DNA from: DATAZK01 sp965199805
Lineage (GTDB): Bacteria; Actinomycetota; Actinomycetes; Frankiales; Frankiaceae
Assembly: GCA_965199805.1 (NCBI GenBank)
Contig: CBDATO010000001.1
Location: 806,001 to 870,000, forward strand
Direction of reading: 5' to 3'
DNA length: 64,000 nt
The notes beneath the pieces are model-generated. The model saw nothing but the letters and a program-made list of their open reading frames with translations. It was not told where the DNA came from and made no database searches. Every line of letters starts with the position of its first letter. Within the stretch, counting starts at the first letter, position 1. Positions 32,386 through 40,405 of the stretch are shown piece after piece. The position numbers and the translations under genes were made by a program.

Positions 32386-32685
32386 TCAGAGCCCGGCCAT
32401 CATGCCGGCGACGCTCTGGTCGCCCGTCGCGTAGACCTGGGCCGCACGCGCGGTCATCTCGGCGATGCCCTCGAGCGCACTCTGCAGCCGCGCAGCAGAG
32501 GTCTGCCACTCGTTGAAGAGGGCCTCGTAGCGCAGGGCCGACCCACCGGTCCACACCCCCGCCATCGCGCGCACCTGCCCGGAGCAGGAGCTGAGCTCGG
32601 TCGCGATGCTGCCGGCAGCGGAGCGCAGGCGCGCCCCCGTCGCCGTGAGCTCTGCGGGACTGACCGCGTAGGCATCAGTAGCCAT
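32386..32685 (-). CDS. WXG100 family (ESAT-6-like) protein
   Basis: A 99-residue helical-hairpin protein with the WXG turn at W45-T46-G47 (AGVWTGGSALRYEAL) and a length of about 100, as for substrates of the type VII (ESX/Esx) secretion system. Two adjacent ATGs exist; the second (32685) lies six bases from GGAGG, the better spacing. It ends in GMMAGL without an obvious YxxxD/E export tag. No EccC, EccD or partner WXG100 gene is in the window, so it is an orphan here. It would be exported as a dimer by machinery encoded elsewhere. Confidence 0.88.
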   Translation of the reverse strand: MATDAYAVSPAELTATGARLRSAAGSIATELSSCSGQVRAMAGVWTGGSALRYEALFNEWQTSAARLQSALEGIAEMTARAAQVYATGDQSVAGMMAGL

Positions 32686-32766
32686 CATTTACCTCCGTTT
32701 GCCGTCGTTCGCTTCGCTCGAAGCGACTCGGCACACGCTAGGCCACCCACCACACGGGGCCCTCAG

Positions 32767-32798
32767 TTATCCACAGGAGCGTCGGACGCGTCGTCCGA
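32767..32798. promoter_or_regulatory. DnaA-box sequence and inverted repeat upstream of the 113-aa gene
   Basis: TTATCCACA at 32767-32775 matches the consensus DnaA box exactly. Seven bases further on, TCGGACG-CGT-CGTCCGA (32782-32798) is a perfect seven-base inverted repeat. Both lie in a short stretch of lower GC between the divergent WXG100 and 113-residue genes. The repeat may be an operator for the latter. The DnaA box may be a chance match or a regulatory or titration site; it is single and there is no origin context. Confidence 0.4.
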
Positions 32799-32832
32799 AG
32801 TTCCAAACGACATCGCTGTAAGTTGGCGAACC

Positions 32833-33174
32833 ATGGTCGATGGAAGGGGCGTGACCGCCGCGCTCGACTTCCTGCACCCGGCTCGCGTCGCCCCGACCGG
32901 CGATGTCAGTGCTGTCGGCGAGCCCGTCCGGACCCCGCTCCGGTTGGTGCGGGCGGACCGCATCCCGGTGCAGAGCAGCCCGGCGCTCACCGTCAGCCTC
33001 ACGCAGGGGTGCGACGGACCCCTCGAGGCACTCCGGGCCGCGGCGGAGCGCACGGTGAGCTGTCACCCGTGCGACGAGGCCGTCGTCGCCCTGCTCGTCG
33101 CGCGCGTACGCCGGACCGGCGTCCCGTTCTCCACGAACGACGACGTCAGCCCCGGCACCTTGCGCATCGGCTGA
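32833..33174 (+). CDS. protein of unknown function (113 aa)
   Basis: I do not recognise this protein. It has no membrane segment or signal peptide; residues 1-50 look beta-rich, and the second half is helical with two cysteines spaced C-x2-C (VSCHPCDEAVVALLVARV). Its codons end in G or C almost throughout, while the opposite-strand frames do not resemble any family, so plus-strand coding is favoured. It lies downstream of the DnaA-box and inverted-repeat region and converges on cimA with seven bases between the stops. Confidence 0.6.
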   Translation: MVDGRGVTAALDFLHPARVAPTGDVSAVGEPVRTPLRLVRADRIPVQSSPALTVSLTQGCDGPLEALRAAAERTVSCHPCDEAVVALLVARVRRTGVPFSTNDDVSPGTLRIG

Positions 33175-33181
33175 CCGCGCC

Positions 33182-34831
33182 TCAGGCCTGGATCGACTCC
33201 GGCTGCTCGCCCTGACGGAAGAGCCCGTACGTCACCGCGTCGTCGAGCGCCTGCCACGACGCCTCGATGATGTTCTCGTCGACGCCGATGGTGTCCCACG
33301 CCGTACTGCCGTCGGAGGTCTCGACGAGGACGCGGGTGATGGCGCCGGTGCCCTGCTTGCCCTCGAGGATGCGCACCTTGAAGTCCACCAGCGAGAAGTC
33401 GGCCAGCCCCGGGTAGGACTTCTGCAGCGCCGACCGCAGCGCCCGGTCCAAGGCGTTGACGGGGCCGCGGCCCTCGCCGGTGGCCACGATGCGCTCGCCC
33501 CGCGAATGCAGCTTCACGGTGGCCTCGCTGGTGATCTCACCGCCCCGGTTCTCGATGATGACGCGCCAGGACTCGAGCACGAAGTAGCGCCGGGCGCCTT
33601 CGAGCTCCGCCCGTAGCAGCAGCTCGAAGGACGCGTCGGCCGCCTCGAAGACGTAGCCCTCCGACTCGAGGTCCTTGACCCGCTCGACGACCCGGCCGAG
33701 CGCCTCGCGCTCGTTCGACAGGTCGAGGCCCAGCTCGCGACCCTTGAGCTCGACAGTGGCCCGGCCGGCCAGCTCGGAAACGAGCATGCGCATGTCGTTT
33801 CCGACCAGCGCCGGATCCATGTGCTGGTAGAGGTCGGGGTCGACCTTGATCGCCGAGGCGTGCAGCCCGGCCTTGTGCGCGAAGGCCGACATGCCGACGT
33901 ACGGACGCTTGGTGTCCGGGACGGTGTTGGTCACCTCGTTGATGGCGTGGGCCACGCGGACGACGTCGCGTAGGCGGCCCTCCGGCAGCACCGGCCGGTT
34001 CATCTTCGTCTCGAGTCCGGCGACCACGCTGAAGAGGTCGGCGTTGCCGCAGCGCTCGCCGTAGCCGTTGGCCGTGCCCTGCACGTGGGTGACGCCGGCC
34101 TCGACCGCGGCCAGGGTGTTGGCGACGGCGCAGGCCGTGTCGTTGTGGCAGTGGATGCCGAGCCGCGCGCCGCTGGAGGTGAAGACCTCGGAGACGGTGT
34201 CGACGAGCCGGCCGGGCAGCATGCCGCCGTTGGTGTCGCAGAGGACGACGACCTCGGCGCCCGCCTCGGCCGCCGTACGGACCACCTCGAGCGCGTACTC
34301 GGGCTCGGCGGCGTAACCGTCGAAGAAGTGCTCGGCGTCGAGGAAGACCCGGCGGCCCTCGCCGACCAGGAACGAGACGGTGTCGCGGACCATCGCGAGG
34401 TTTTCGGCGGCGTTGGTCTTCAGCGCCCGCATCACGTGGCGCAGGTCGCTCTTCGCAACCAGGCACACCACCTGCGTCTCGGCCTCGAGTAGGGCTCTGA
34501 CCTGCGGGTCGTCGGCGGCCACGGCGTGTGCCCGCCGCGTCGAGCCGAACGCGGCAAGTGTCGAGGTCGACAGGCTGAGCTCGGTCTTGGCGCGGGCGAA
34601 GAACTCGGCGTCCTTCGGGTTGGAGCCCGGCCAGCCGCCCTCGATGAAGCCGACGCCGAGATCGTCCAGGTGCCGCGCCACCGTCAGCTTGTCCGCCACG
34701 GACAGCGACAGCCCCTCCTGCTGCGTGCCATCGCGCAGGGTGGTGTCGTAGATGTGGAACGCCTGGGGGTCGTAGGCGTGCAATGTCAACGCACCGGAGC
34801 CGGCAGCGGGGAGGACGGACACTCCCCCCAT
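33182..34831 (-). CDS. cimA: (R)-citramalate synthase
   Basis: CimA condenses pyruvate and acetyl-CoA to citramalate, which LeuCD and LeuB turn into 2-ketobutyrate for isoleucine without threonine. The 549-residue protein has the catalytic IYDTTLRDGTQQEG, EGGWPGSNPKD (the Gly-Trp-Pro block typical of CimA rather than LeuA), the metal ligands in GIHCHNDTACAVAN and the C-terminal regulatory (LeuA dimer) domain from about residue 420. The ATG at 34831 lacks a Shine-Dalgarno; later GTG or TTG starts would remove 4-17 residues. Its neighbours are all branched-chain genes or a Crp regulator. Confidence 0.93.
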   Translation of the reverse strand: MGGVSVLPAAGSGALTLHAYDPQAFHIYDTTLRDGTQQEGLSLSVADKLTVARHLDDLGVGFIEGGWPGSNPKDAEFFARAKTELSLSTSTLAAFGSTRRAHAVAADDPQVRALLEAETQVVCLVAKSDLRHVMRALKTNAAENLAMVRDTVSFLVGEGRRVFLDAEHFFDGYAAEPEYALEVVRTAAEAGAEVVVLCDTNGGMLPGRLVDTVSEVFTSSGARLGIHCHNDTACAVANTLAAVEAGVTHVQGTANGYGERCGNADLFSVVAGLETKMNRPVLPEGRLRDVVRVAHAINEVTNTVPDTKRPYVGMSAFAHKAGLHASAIKVDPDLYQHMDPALVGNDMRMLVSELAGRATVELKGRELGLDLSNEREALGRVVERVKDLESEGYVFEAADASFELLLRAELEGARRYFVLESWRVIIENRGGEITSEATVKLHSRGERIVATGEGRGPVNALDRALRSALQKSYPGLADFSLVDFKVRILEGKQGTGAITRVLVETSDGSTAWDTIGVDENIIEASWQALDDAVTYGLFRQGEQPESIQA

Positions 34832-34868
34832 GCTGCCAGGTGCGGCTGAGGTCCGGGGCTGCTCGGTC

Positions 34869-35567
34869 TCAGTCGCCGGCGAAGCGACGCAGCCGGTCGA
34901 CGTCCTGGATCGTGATGGTGCTGCCCTCGCTGAGGATCCAGCCCCGCTTCTCCATGTCGCGCAGCGCCTGGTTGACCGACTGCCGTGACCCGCCGAGCAT
35001 GCTCGCCACCTCGGTCTGGTTGAGGCCGAGCTCGATCACCGGGTGGCGCGTCTGGCGCATGCGGTAGAGCAGCAGCTTCGCGACCCGGCGGGGCAGGTCG
35101 AGGAAGACGAGGTCGGCGTTCTGGCCGGTGAGGCGGCGGACGTGGGCACCGAGCGCCCGCAGCAGCCGCTGCGCCACCACCGGCCGCTCGCGGATCATCT
35201 CCTCGACGACGACCCGGTCGACGACCAGGACGACGGCCTCGTCCAGCGCCTCGACGGTGGCCGAGCGCGGGCCCGCATCGGCCAGCGCCAGCTCCCCGAT
35301 GGTGTCGCCGACCTCGGCGATGTTGACCACGTGCTCGCGGCCGTCGTCGGCGATGACCAGGACCTTCAGCCGACCCTCGGCGACGATGAGCACCGCGTCA
35401 GCCGGGTCGCCCTCGGTGAACAGCACCTGGCCGCGTTTGTAACGCCGCAGCCGCGAACGCTGAACCAGGCGTACGAGGTCCTCCTCGTCCAGGGTGCCGA
35501 GCAGCGACGACCGCCGCAGCAGCGCCACCGGGTCGGGACGCGGCCCCGACGCGGACGGCGACGTCAC
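34869..35567 (-). CDS. Crp/Fnr-family transcriptional regulator
   Basis: A 232-residue protein with a cyclic nucleotide-binding-like beta roll (about residues 20-135, with GDTIGELALADAGPRSATVEAL as the phosphate-binding cassette), a dimer helix, and a C-terminal winged helix (LNQTEVASMLGGSRQSVNQALRDMEKRG). The PBC has Glu and Arg-Ser positions like those of cAMP binders, so cAMP is possible. GTG start at 35567. It sits between ilvE and cimA on the same strand, which is unusual for this family in actinobacteria and suggests a regulatory link to this cluster. Confidence 0.9.
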   Translation of the reverse strand: MTSPSASGPRPDPVALLRRSSLLGTLDEEDLVRLVQRSRLRRYKRGQVLFTEGDPADAVLIVAEGRLKVLVIADDGREHVVNIAEVGDTIGELALADAGPRSATVEALDEAVVLVVDRVVVEEMIRERPVVAQRLLRALGAHVRRLTGQNADLVFLDLPRRVAKLLLYRMRQTRHPVIELGLNQTEVASMLGGSRQSVNQALRDMEKRGWILSEGSTITIQDVDRLRRFAGD

Positions 35568-35644
35568 GGCCTGACCTGCATCAACGAACGCACCAGCACG
35601 GGATCATCCTGGCACACCGCACCCTCGCGATCGGGTCGGTCGGG

Positions 35645-36571
35645 TCAGTCGTTGACGTACTCGTTCCACGTCTTGTAGCGGTCGAGCTCGCCGTGCAGCG
35701 CGCCGCGGAAGAGCTCCAGCAGGTGCTTGGTGACCGGGCCGGGGACGCCCTTGCCGACCGCCCGGTCGTCGACCTCGACCAGCGGCACCATCTCGGCGGC
35801 CGTGCCCGTGAAGAACGCCTCGTCGGCCAGGTAGAGGTTGGAGCGGACCAGCGTCGACTCGACGACCTCGTAGCCCTCGTCGCGCGCGATGGTGACGACG
35901 GCGTCGCGGGTGAGGCCGGCGAGCACGCCGTCGACGATCGGCGGGGTGATCAGCTTCTTGCCGTAGACGACGAAGATGTTCTCGCCGGTGCCCTCGGCGA
36001 TCTTGCCTTCGGCGGTGAGCAGGATGGCCTCGTCGTAGCCGGCCTTGAGCGCCTGCACCTTGGCCAGCGAGGAGTTGATGTACTGCCCGGTGCCCTTGCC
36101 CTCTGGCGGGATGACGTTGGCGCCGATGCGCTGCCACGACGAGACGGCGGCGCGGACGCCCTTGTTGGCGGCCTCGTCACCGAGGTAGGCGCCCCACGGC
36201 CACGCCGCGATGCTCGCCTTGGTCGCGCTGGGCAGCGGGTTGAGCCCCATCTCGCCGTAGCCCAGGTAGAACAGCGGCCGGATGTAGCAGGACTCGACCT
36301 CGTTGATGCGGACCAGGTCCTTGGTCGCCTTCACGATCTGCTCGACGGACCACTCGGGCTCCATCAGGTAGATCTTCGCGCTGCGGAACAGCCGCTCGAT
36401 GTGCTCGGTCAGCCGGAAGACGGCCGGGCCGCGGTCGGTCGCGTACGCCCGGATGCCCTCGAAGACGCCCCAGCCGTAGTGCAGCGACGGGTTGAGGATG
36501 TGGATCGTCGCGTCGTCCCAGTCGACGAACTCGCCGTCCATCCAGATCTTCTTCGTCGGGGTGATCGGCAC
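35645..36571 (-). CDS. ilvE: branched-chain amino acid aminotransferase
   Basis: IlvE transfers the amino group to the keto acids of leucine, isoleucine and valine. The 308-residue fold-type IV PLP enzyme has HYGWGVFEGIRAY near residue 31, the catalytic lysine K171 in GQYINSSLAKVQALKAGYDEAI, and GKIAEGTGENIFVV. GTG start at 36571 with AGGAG seven bases upstream. It is encoded between leuB and the Crp gene on the minus strand, completing the last step of the pathway. Confidence 0.94.
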   Translation of the reverse strand: MPITPTKKIWMDGEFVDWDDATIHILNPSLHYGWGVFEGIRAYATDRGPAVFRLTEHIERLFRSAKIYLMEPEWSVEQIVKATKDLVRINEVESCYIRPLFYLGYGEMGLNPLPSATKASIAAWPWGAYLGDEAANKGVRAAVSSWQRIGANVIPPEGKGTGQYINSSLAKVQALKAGYDEAILLTAEGKIAEGTGENIFVVYGKKLITPPIVDGVLAGLTRDAVVTIARDEGYEVVESTLVRSNLYLADEAFFTGTAAEMVPLVEVDDRAVGKGVPGPVTKHLLELFRGALHGELDRYKTWNEYVND

Positions 36572-36624
36572 GACAGGCTCCTGGGGTCTATGCGAGTGGC
36601 TCGAACAAAGGTACCGCCGGGGCC

Positions 36625-37653
36625 TCAGCCGGCGGCGGCTGCTGCCAGCGCCTCGCCGACCTCGCGGGTGCCGCGCTGCGTGGTGCCACGCGTCGCCACG
36701 TCAGCGGCGACGGCAGCGTTGACCCGCTCGGCCTGCTCGGCGAAGCCCAGGTGGTCCAGCAGCAGCGCCACCGACAGGACGGTCGCCGTCGGGTCGGCGA
36801 TGCCCTTGCCGGCGATGTCCGGCGCCGAGCCGTGGACCGGCTCGAACATGCTCGGGTGCGCCCGGGAGACATCGAGGTTGCCGCTCGCGGCGAGCCCGAT
36901 GCCGCCGGCGATGGCGGCGCCGAGGTCGGTGAGGATGTCGCCGAACAGGTTGTCGGTGACGACGACGTCGAAGCGCTCCGGATTGGTCACGAAGTACATC
37001 GAGGCGGCGTCGACGTGCGCGTAATCCACGGCGACGTCGGCGTAGTCGGGCGCCACCTCGTTGACCGTGCGCTGCCAGAGGCCACCGGCGTTGACCAGCA
37101 CGTTGGTCTTGTGCACGAGCGTGAGCTTCTTGCCGCGACGCTGCGCCCGGCCGAAGGCGTCACGCACGACCCGCTCCACGCCGAAGCGGGTGTTGATCGA
37201 GTCCTCGACGGCGATCTCGTGCGGCGTGCCGGTGCGCATCGAGCCGCCGGCGCCGACGTACGGGCCCTCGGTGCCCTCCCGGACGACGACGAAGTCGATC
37301 TTCGGGTCGCCGCCGAGAGGGGTCGGCGCGCCGGGGAACAGGCGCACCGGACGCAGGTTGACGTGGTGGTCGAGCGCGAAGCGCAGCTTGAGCAGCAGCC
37401 CACGCTCCAGCACGCCCGGCGGCACCGAGGGGTCGCCGACCGCGCCAAGCAGGATGGCGTCGAAGCCCTCGAGCTCCTCGAGCACCGACTCCGGCAGCGT
37501 CTCCCCCGTGCGGTGGTAGCGGGCCGCACCGAGGTCGTAGTCGACCGTCTCGAGCTTCTCGCTCGTGCCGTCGAGGACGGTGCGCAACACCGTCAGACCT
37601 TCCGCCACGACCTCCGGGCCGATGCCGTCGCCACCGATCACTGCCAGCTTCAT
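36625..37653 (-). CDS. leuB: 3-isopropylmalate dehydrogenase
   Basis: LeuB oxidises and decarboxylates 3-isopropylmalate in leucine synthesis and 3-methylmalate in the CimA route. The 342-residue protein has IGGDGIGPEVVAEG at the N-terminus, the substrate-binding LRPVRLFPGAPTPL, KTNVLVNAGGLW and the NAD-binding PVHGSAPDIAGKGIADPTA. ATG at 37653 without a clear Shine-Dalgarno. A perfect 15-base inverted repeat separates it from leuA, so it may have its own promoter. Confidence 0.96.
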   Translation of the reverse strand: MKLAVIGGDGIGPEVVAEGLTVLRTVLDGTSEKLETVDYDLGAARYHRTGETLPESVLEELEGFDAILLGAVGDPSVPPGVLERGLLLKLRFALDHHVNLRPVRLFPGAPTPLGGDPKIDFVVVREGTEGPYVGAGGSMRTGTPHEIAVEDSINTRFGVERVVRDAFGRAQRRGKKLTLVHKTNVLVNAGGLWQRTVNEVAPDYADVAVDYAHVDAASMYFVTNPERFDVVVTDNLFGDILTDLGAAIAGGIGLAASGNLDVSRAHPSMFEPVHGSAPDIAGKGIADPTATVLSVALLLDHLGFAEQAERVNAAVAADVATRGTTQRGTREVGEALAAAAAG

Positions 37654-37680
37654 GCGTACGGACGCTACCGAACGGCAGGT

Positions 37681-37720
37681 GCCACCGGATCCGGTCGTGC
37701 GAACAACCGGATCCGGTGGC
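37681..37720. terminator. perfect 15-base inverted repeat between leuA and leuB
   Basis: GCCACCGGATCCGGT at 37681-37695 and its exact complement at 37706-37720 enclose a ten-base loop, starting 21 bases past the leuA stop on the minus strand. Each arm also contains the inner palindrome ACCGGATCCGGT. No T-run follows. A leuA terminator is likely; an operator for leuB is the alternative. Confidence 0.65.
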
Positions 37721-37741
37721 GCCGAACCATGCGCAGGTGCG

Positions 37742-39454
37742 TCAGGCGGAGCGGTTGACCGCGCTCACCACGGCGTACAGCGACGAGGTGAGGATGTTGG
37801 AGTCGACGCCGACACCCCACAGCACGCGCCCCCCGCAGGCCGCCTCGACGTACGCGGCGGCCTTGGCGTCGGAGCCCGCGCTGATCGCGTGCTCGGCGTA
37901 GTCCAGCACCCGCACGTCGACGTCGAGCGACGCCAGCGCATTGGTGAACGTGGCGATCGGGCCGTTGCCCTCGCCGGTGATGACGCGCTGCTCGCCGTCC
38001 CACTCGACCGTGAACGAGCCTGCGCCGAGGTCGTAGGATTGCAGGCGCAGCCGGGCCGCCCCGCCGCCGAGGAACTCCTCGTTGAAGATCCGCCAGATCT
38101 GGGCCGAGCTGACCTCGCCGCCCTCGTCGTCGGTGTACTTCTGCACGACGCCGCTGAACTCGATCTGCAGGCGGCGCGGCATGTCGAGCCCGTGGTCGGC
38201 CTTCAGCAGGTACGCGACGCCGCCCTTGCCGGACTGGCTGTTCACCCGGATGACCGCCTCGTACGTACGGCCGACGTCGTGCGGGTCGATCGGCAGGTAG
38301 GGCACCTGCCACTTCTCGCTGCCGGGTACGCCGGCGGCCTGGTCGCGCTCGGCGGCCTCGAAGCCCTTCTTGATCGCGTCCTGGTGCGAACCGGAGAACG
38401 CCGTGTAGACGAGCTCGCCGCCGTACGGGTGACGCGGGTGGACGGGCAGCTGGTTGCAGTGCTCGACCTCACGGCGGACCTCGTCGATGTCCGAGAAGTC
38501 GATCATCGGGTCGATGCCCTGGCTGAACACGTTGAGGCCCAGCGTGACCAGGCAGACGTTGCCGGTGCGCTCGCCGTTGCCGAACAGGCAGCCCTCGACG
38601 CGGTCGGCGCCCGCCTGCACGCCGAGCTCGGCGGCGGCGACGGCCGTGCCGCGGTCGTTGTGCGGGTGCAGCGAGAGCACGACGGCGTCACGGCGGGTGA
38701 GCGCGCGGCTCATCCACTCGATCTGGTCGGCGTAGACGTTGGGCGTGGCCATCTCGACGGTGGCCGGCAGGTTGAGCACGACCTTGTTGGACGCGGTGGG
38801 CTGCCAGACGTCCATGACGGCCTCGCACACCTCGACGGCGTAGTCGAGCTCGGTGCCGGTGAACGACTCCGGGCTATACTGCCAGCGCGTGGTGGCCGCG
38901 CCCATGTGCTGCTCGGCGTACTTCGAGCACCACTCGGCGCCGCGGACCGCGATCTCCTTGATGCCGTCGCGGTCCTGGTTGAACACCACGCGGCGCTGCA
39001 GCGTGGAGGTCGAGTTGTACAGGTGGACCAGCGCCGTGCCGCCGAAGCCGGAGAGCGACTCGCAGGTGCGCTCGATGAGCTCCTCGCGGGCCTGGGTCAG
39101 CACCTGGATGGTGACGTCGTCCGGCACCAGGTCTTCCTCGACCAGCGAGCGGATGAAGTCGAAGTCCGTCTGGCTCGCGGCCGGGAAGCCGACCTCGATC
39201 TCCTTGAAGCCCATACGGACCAGCAGGTCGAACATGCGGCGCTTGCGCTGCGGGCTCATCGGGTCGATGAGCGCCTGGTTGCCGTCACGCAGGTCGACGC
39301 TGCACCACTGCGGCGCGGCAGTGATGACCCGGTCGGGCCAGGTGCGGTCGGCCAGGGGGATCGGCGGGAACGCCGAGTACTTCTCGATCGGCATGCCGGA
39401 AGGCAGCTGGGTATTGCTGTGTGCGTACTGACGGTGCACGGTGTCGCGGGTCAT
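37742..39454 (-). CDS. leuA: 2-isopropylmalate synthase
   Basis: LeuA condenses 2-ketoisovalerate and acetyl-CoA, the committed step of leucine synthesis, and is usually inhibited by leucine. From ATG 39454 it is 570 residues, the long actinobacterial form, with APQWCSVDLRDGNQALIDPM, GFKEIEVGFPAASQTDFDF, the metal-binding SLHPHNDRGTAVAAAEL, and the C-terminal allosteric domain from about residue 440. AGGAG lies about 11 bases upstream within a small GGAG-CCA-CTCC stem. The gene is preceded by a leucine leader peptide. Confidence 0.96.
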   Translation of the reverse strand: MTRDTVHRQYAHSNTQLPSGMPIEKYSAFPPIPLADRTWPDRVITAAPQWCSVDLRDGNQALIDPMSPQRKRRMFDLLVRMGFKEIEVGFPAASQTDFDFIRSLVEEDLVPDDVTIQVLTQAREELIERTCESLSGFGGTALVHLYNSTSTLQRRVVFNQDRDGIKEIAVRGAEWCSKYAEQHMGAATTRWQYSPESFTGTELDYAVEVCEAVMDVWQPTASNKVVLNLPATVEMATPNVYADQIEWMSRALTRRDAVVLSLHPHNDRGTAVAAAELGVQAGADRVEGCLFGNGERTGNVCLVTLGLNVFSQGIDPMIDFSDIDEVRREVEHCNQLPVHPRHPYGGELVYTAFSGSHQDAIKKGFEAAERDQAAGVPGSEKWQVPYLPIDPHDVGRTYEAVIRVNSQSGKGGVAYLLKADHGLDMPRRLQIEFSGVVQKYTDDEGGEVSSAQIWRIFNEEFLGGGAARLRLQSYDLGAGSFTVEWDGEQRVITGEGNGPIATFTNALASLDVDVRVLDYAEHAISAGSDAKAAAYVEAACGGRVLWGVGVDSNILTSSLYAVVSAVNRSA

Positions 39455-39531
39455 GGGGAGTGGCTCCTGAATGGTCGCCGTGGGGGCGGCCGGCGGGCAG
39501 CACATAGCCGCGGCGAGGGAGCCGGCCTCTC
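39455..39531 (-). promoter_or_regulatory. structured leader RNA between leuL and leuA
   Basis: In the transcript, GCCGCGGCG inside the leader-peptide region (minus strand of 39543-39552) can pair with a second copy of the palindromic GCCGCGGC block at 39507-39515, with extra pairs between GGG.CC and GGCTCCC. A small CCTCT-AAG-AGAGG hairpin that contains the leuL stop codon sits in the loop. Further on, GGAG of the leuA ribosome-binding site can pair with CTCC just before the ATG. There is no U-tract terminator, so control may be translational or Rho-dependent. Confidence 0.65.
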
Positions 39532-39573
39532 TTAGAGGTCCCCGCCGCGGCGACTAAGCAGAAGGCGCGCCAT
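39532..39573 (-). CDS. leuL: leucine leader peptide upstream of leuA
   Basis: A 13-residue frame, MARLLLSRRGGDL, begins at ATG 39573 and ends with TAA at 39532. Three leucine codons in a row (CTT CTG CTT) are followed by SRRGG, encoded by the conserved-looking AGTCGCCGCGGCG. Actinobacterial leuA leaders described from comparative work have the same Leu-run followed by Ser-Arg-Arg. TAGCCT at 39583-39588, nine bases before the ATG, may be a -10 box for a nearly leaderless message. Ribosome stalling at the Leu codons would change pairing downstream. Confidence 0.82.
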   Translation of the reverse strand: MARLLLSRRGGDL

Positions 39574-39578
39574 TTGGG

Positions 39579-40310
39579 TCAAAGGCTACCAGCGCTGCCG
39601 GTCGTCTGCGGTGCCGCGTCGCGCTCGGCGGCGGCCTGCCTCCCGGTGCGCTCCTCCGCGGCGACGATCGTGCCGGCGAGACCTGCCAGGTGGGCGAGCC
39701 GGACGAGCTCGCTGGCACGGAAGGCCGGGCCGCCCGCTCGGGCGATCAGCACCGACTGGAACGGACCGCCGATCGGGGCTCCGGCGAGCTCCGCACCGCG
39801 CTCGCTCCACGGCTCGGGCACCCACTCCTCCTCGGCGGAGAACCGGCGGGCCGACGCCAGCGGCATCCACGGGGTGGGGAACTCGCGCTCCCGCGGCGCG
39901 TTGCTGCTCGCGGCGACGATGCGCGGGAGGGCGTACGGCGTCGACTCGACGACCATGGCCCACTGCGCCCGGAACGCCTCCGGCACCAGCTCGGCGAGCT
40001 GACGCAGCGCCTGACCGGGATGGTTGGCGAGCGCGTCGACGATGTCGAGGTCGCGCACCGTCTCGGCGGCGCGCGGGTGGGGGCGCAGCGACTCGACGTG
40101 CACCCCCGGCACCGACTGGGCGACCGAGATGAGCGTGTCGGCCAGCCCGTTGTCCGGCAGACCGACCACGAGGTCGTCGACGGCACCGTCCGGCCCGTGC
40201 TCGATCACGTCCAGCGACTCGATGTCCACACCGGCCGCGCCGAGCGCGGTGGCGACCGCGCCCAGGGAGCCCGGTCGGTCCGGCAGGACCAGGCGAAGGA
40301 GGTACGTCAT
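39579..40310 (-). CDS. ACT-domain protein
   Basis: A 243-residue cytosolic protein whose first 75 residues form an ACT amino acid-binding domain (LLRLVLPDRPGSLGAVATALGAAGVDIESLDV). The rest is helical and unassigned. ACT domains usually sense amino acids; no catalytic domain is attached, so a regulatory role is possible. ATG 40310 is preferred to one three codons earlier. Its stop lies five bases before the leuL ATG, so leuA could be read both from an ACT-gene transcript and from a promoter inside the end of this gene. Confidence 0.85.
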   Translation of the reverse strand: MTYLLRLVLPDRPGSLGAVATALGAAGVDIESLDVIEHGPDGAVDDLVVGLPDNGLADTLISVAQSVPGVHVESLRPHPRAAETVRDLDIVDALANHPGQALRQLAELVPEAFRAQWAMVVESTPYALPRIVAASSNAPREREFPTPWMPLASARRFSAEEEWVPEPWSERGAELAGAPIGGPFQSVLIARAGGPAFRASELVRLAHLAGLAGTIVAAEERTGRQAAAERDAAPQTTGSAGSL

Positions 40311-40376
40311 GCCGCGCATGGTTCTGAGGATGCGTCAGGCGCGTTGCGCCCACGTTGCATCCCGGCGACGTGATCG

Positions 40377-40391
40377 TTCCGGTTACCGGAA
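40377..40391. promoter_or_regulatory. palindrome between galK and the ACT gene
   Basis: TTCCGG-TTA-CCGGAA is a perfect six-base inverted repeat in the gap after the galK stop and upstream of the ACT gene start. It could be an operator of the ACT-leuA unit or a short terminator stem for galK. Confidence 0.35.
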
Positions 40392-40405
40392 TCCGAAGCC
40401 GCAGG

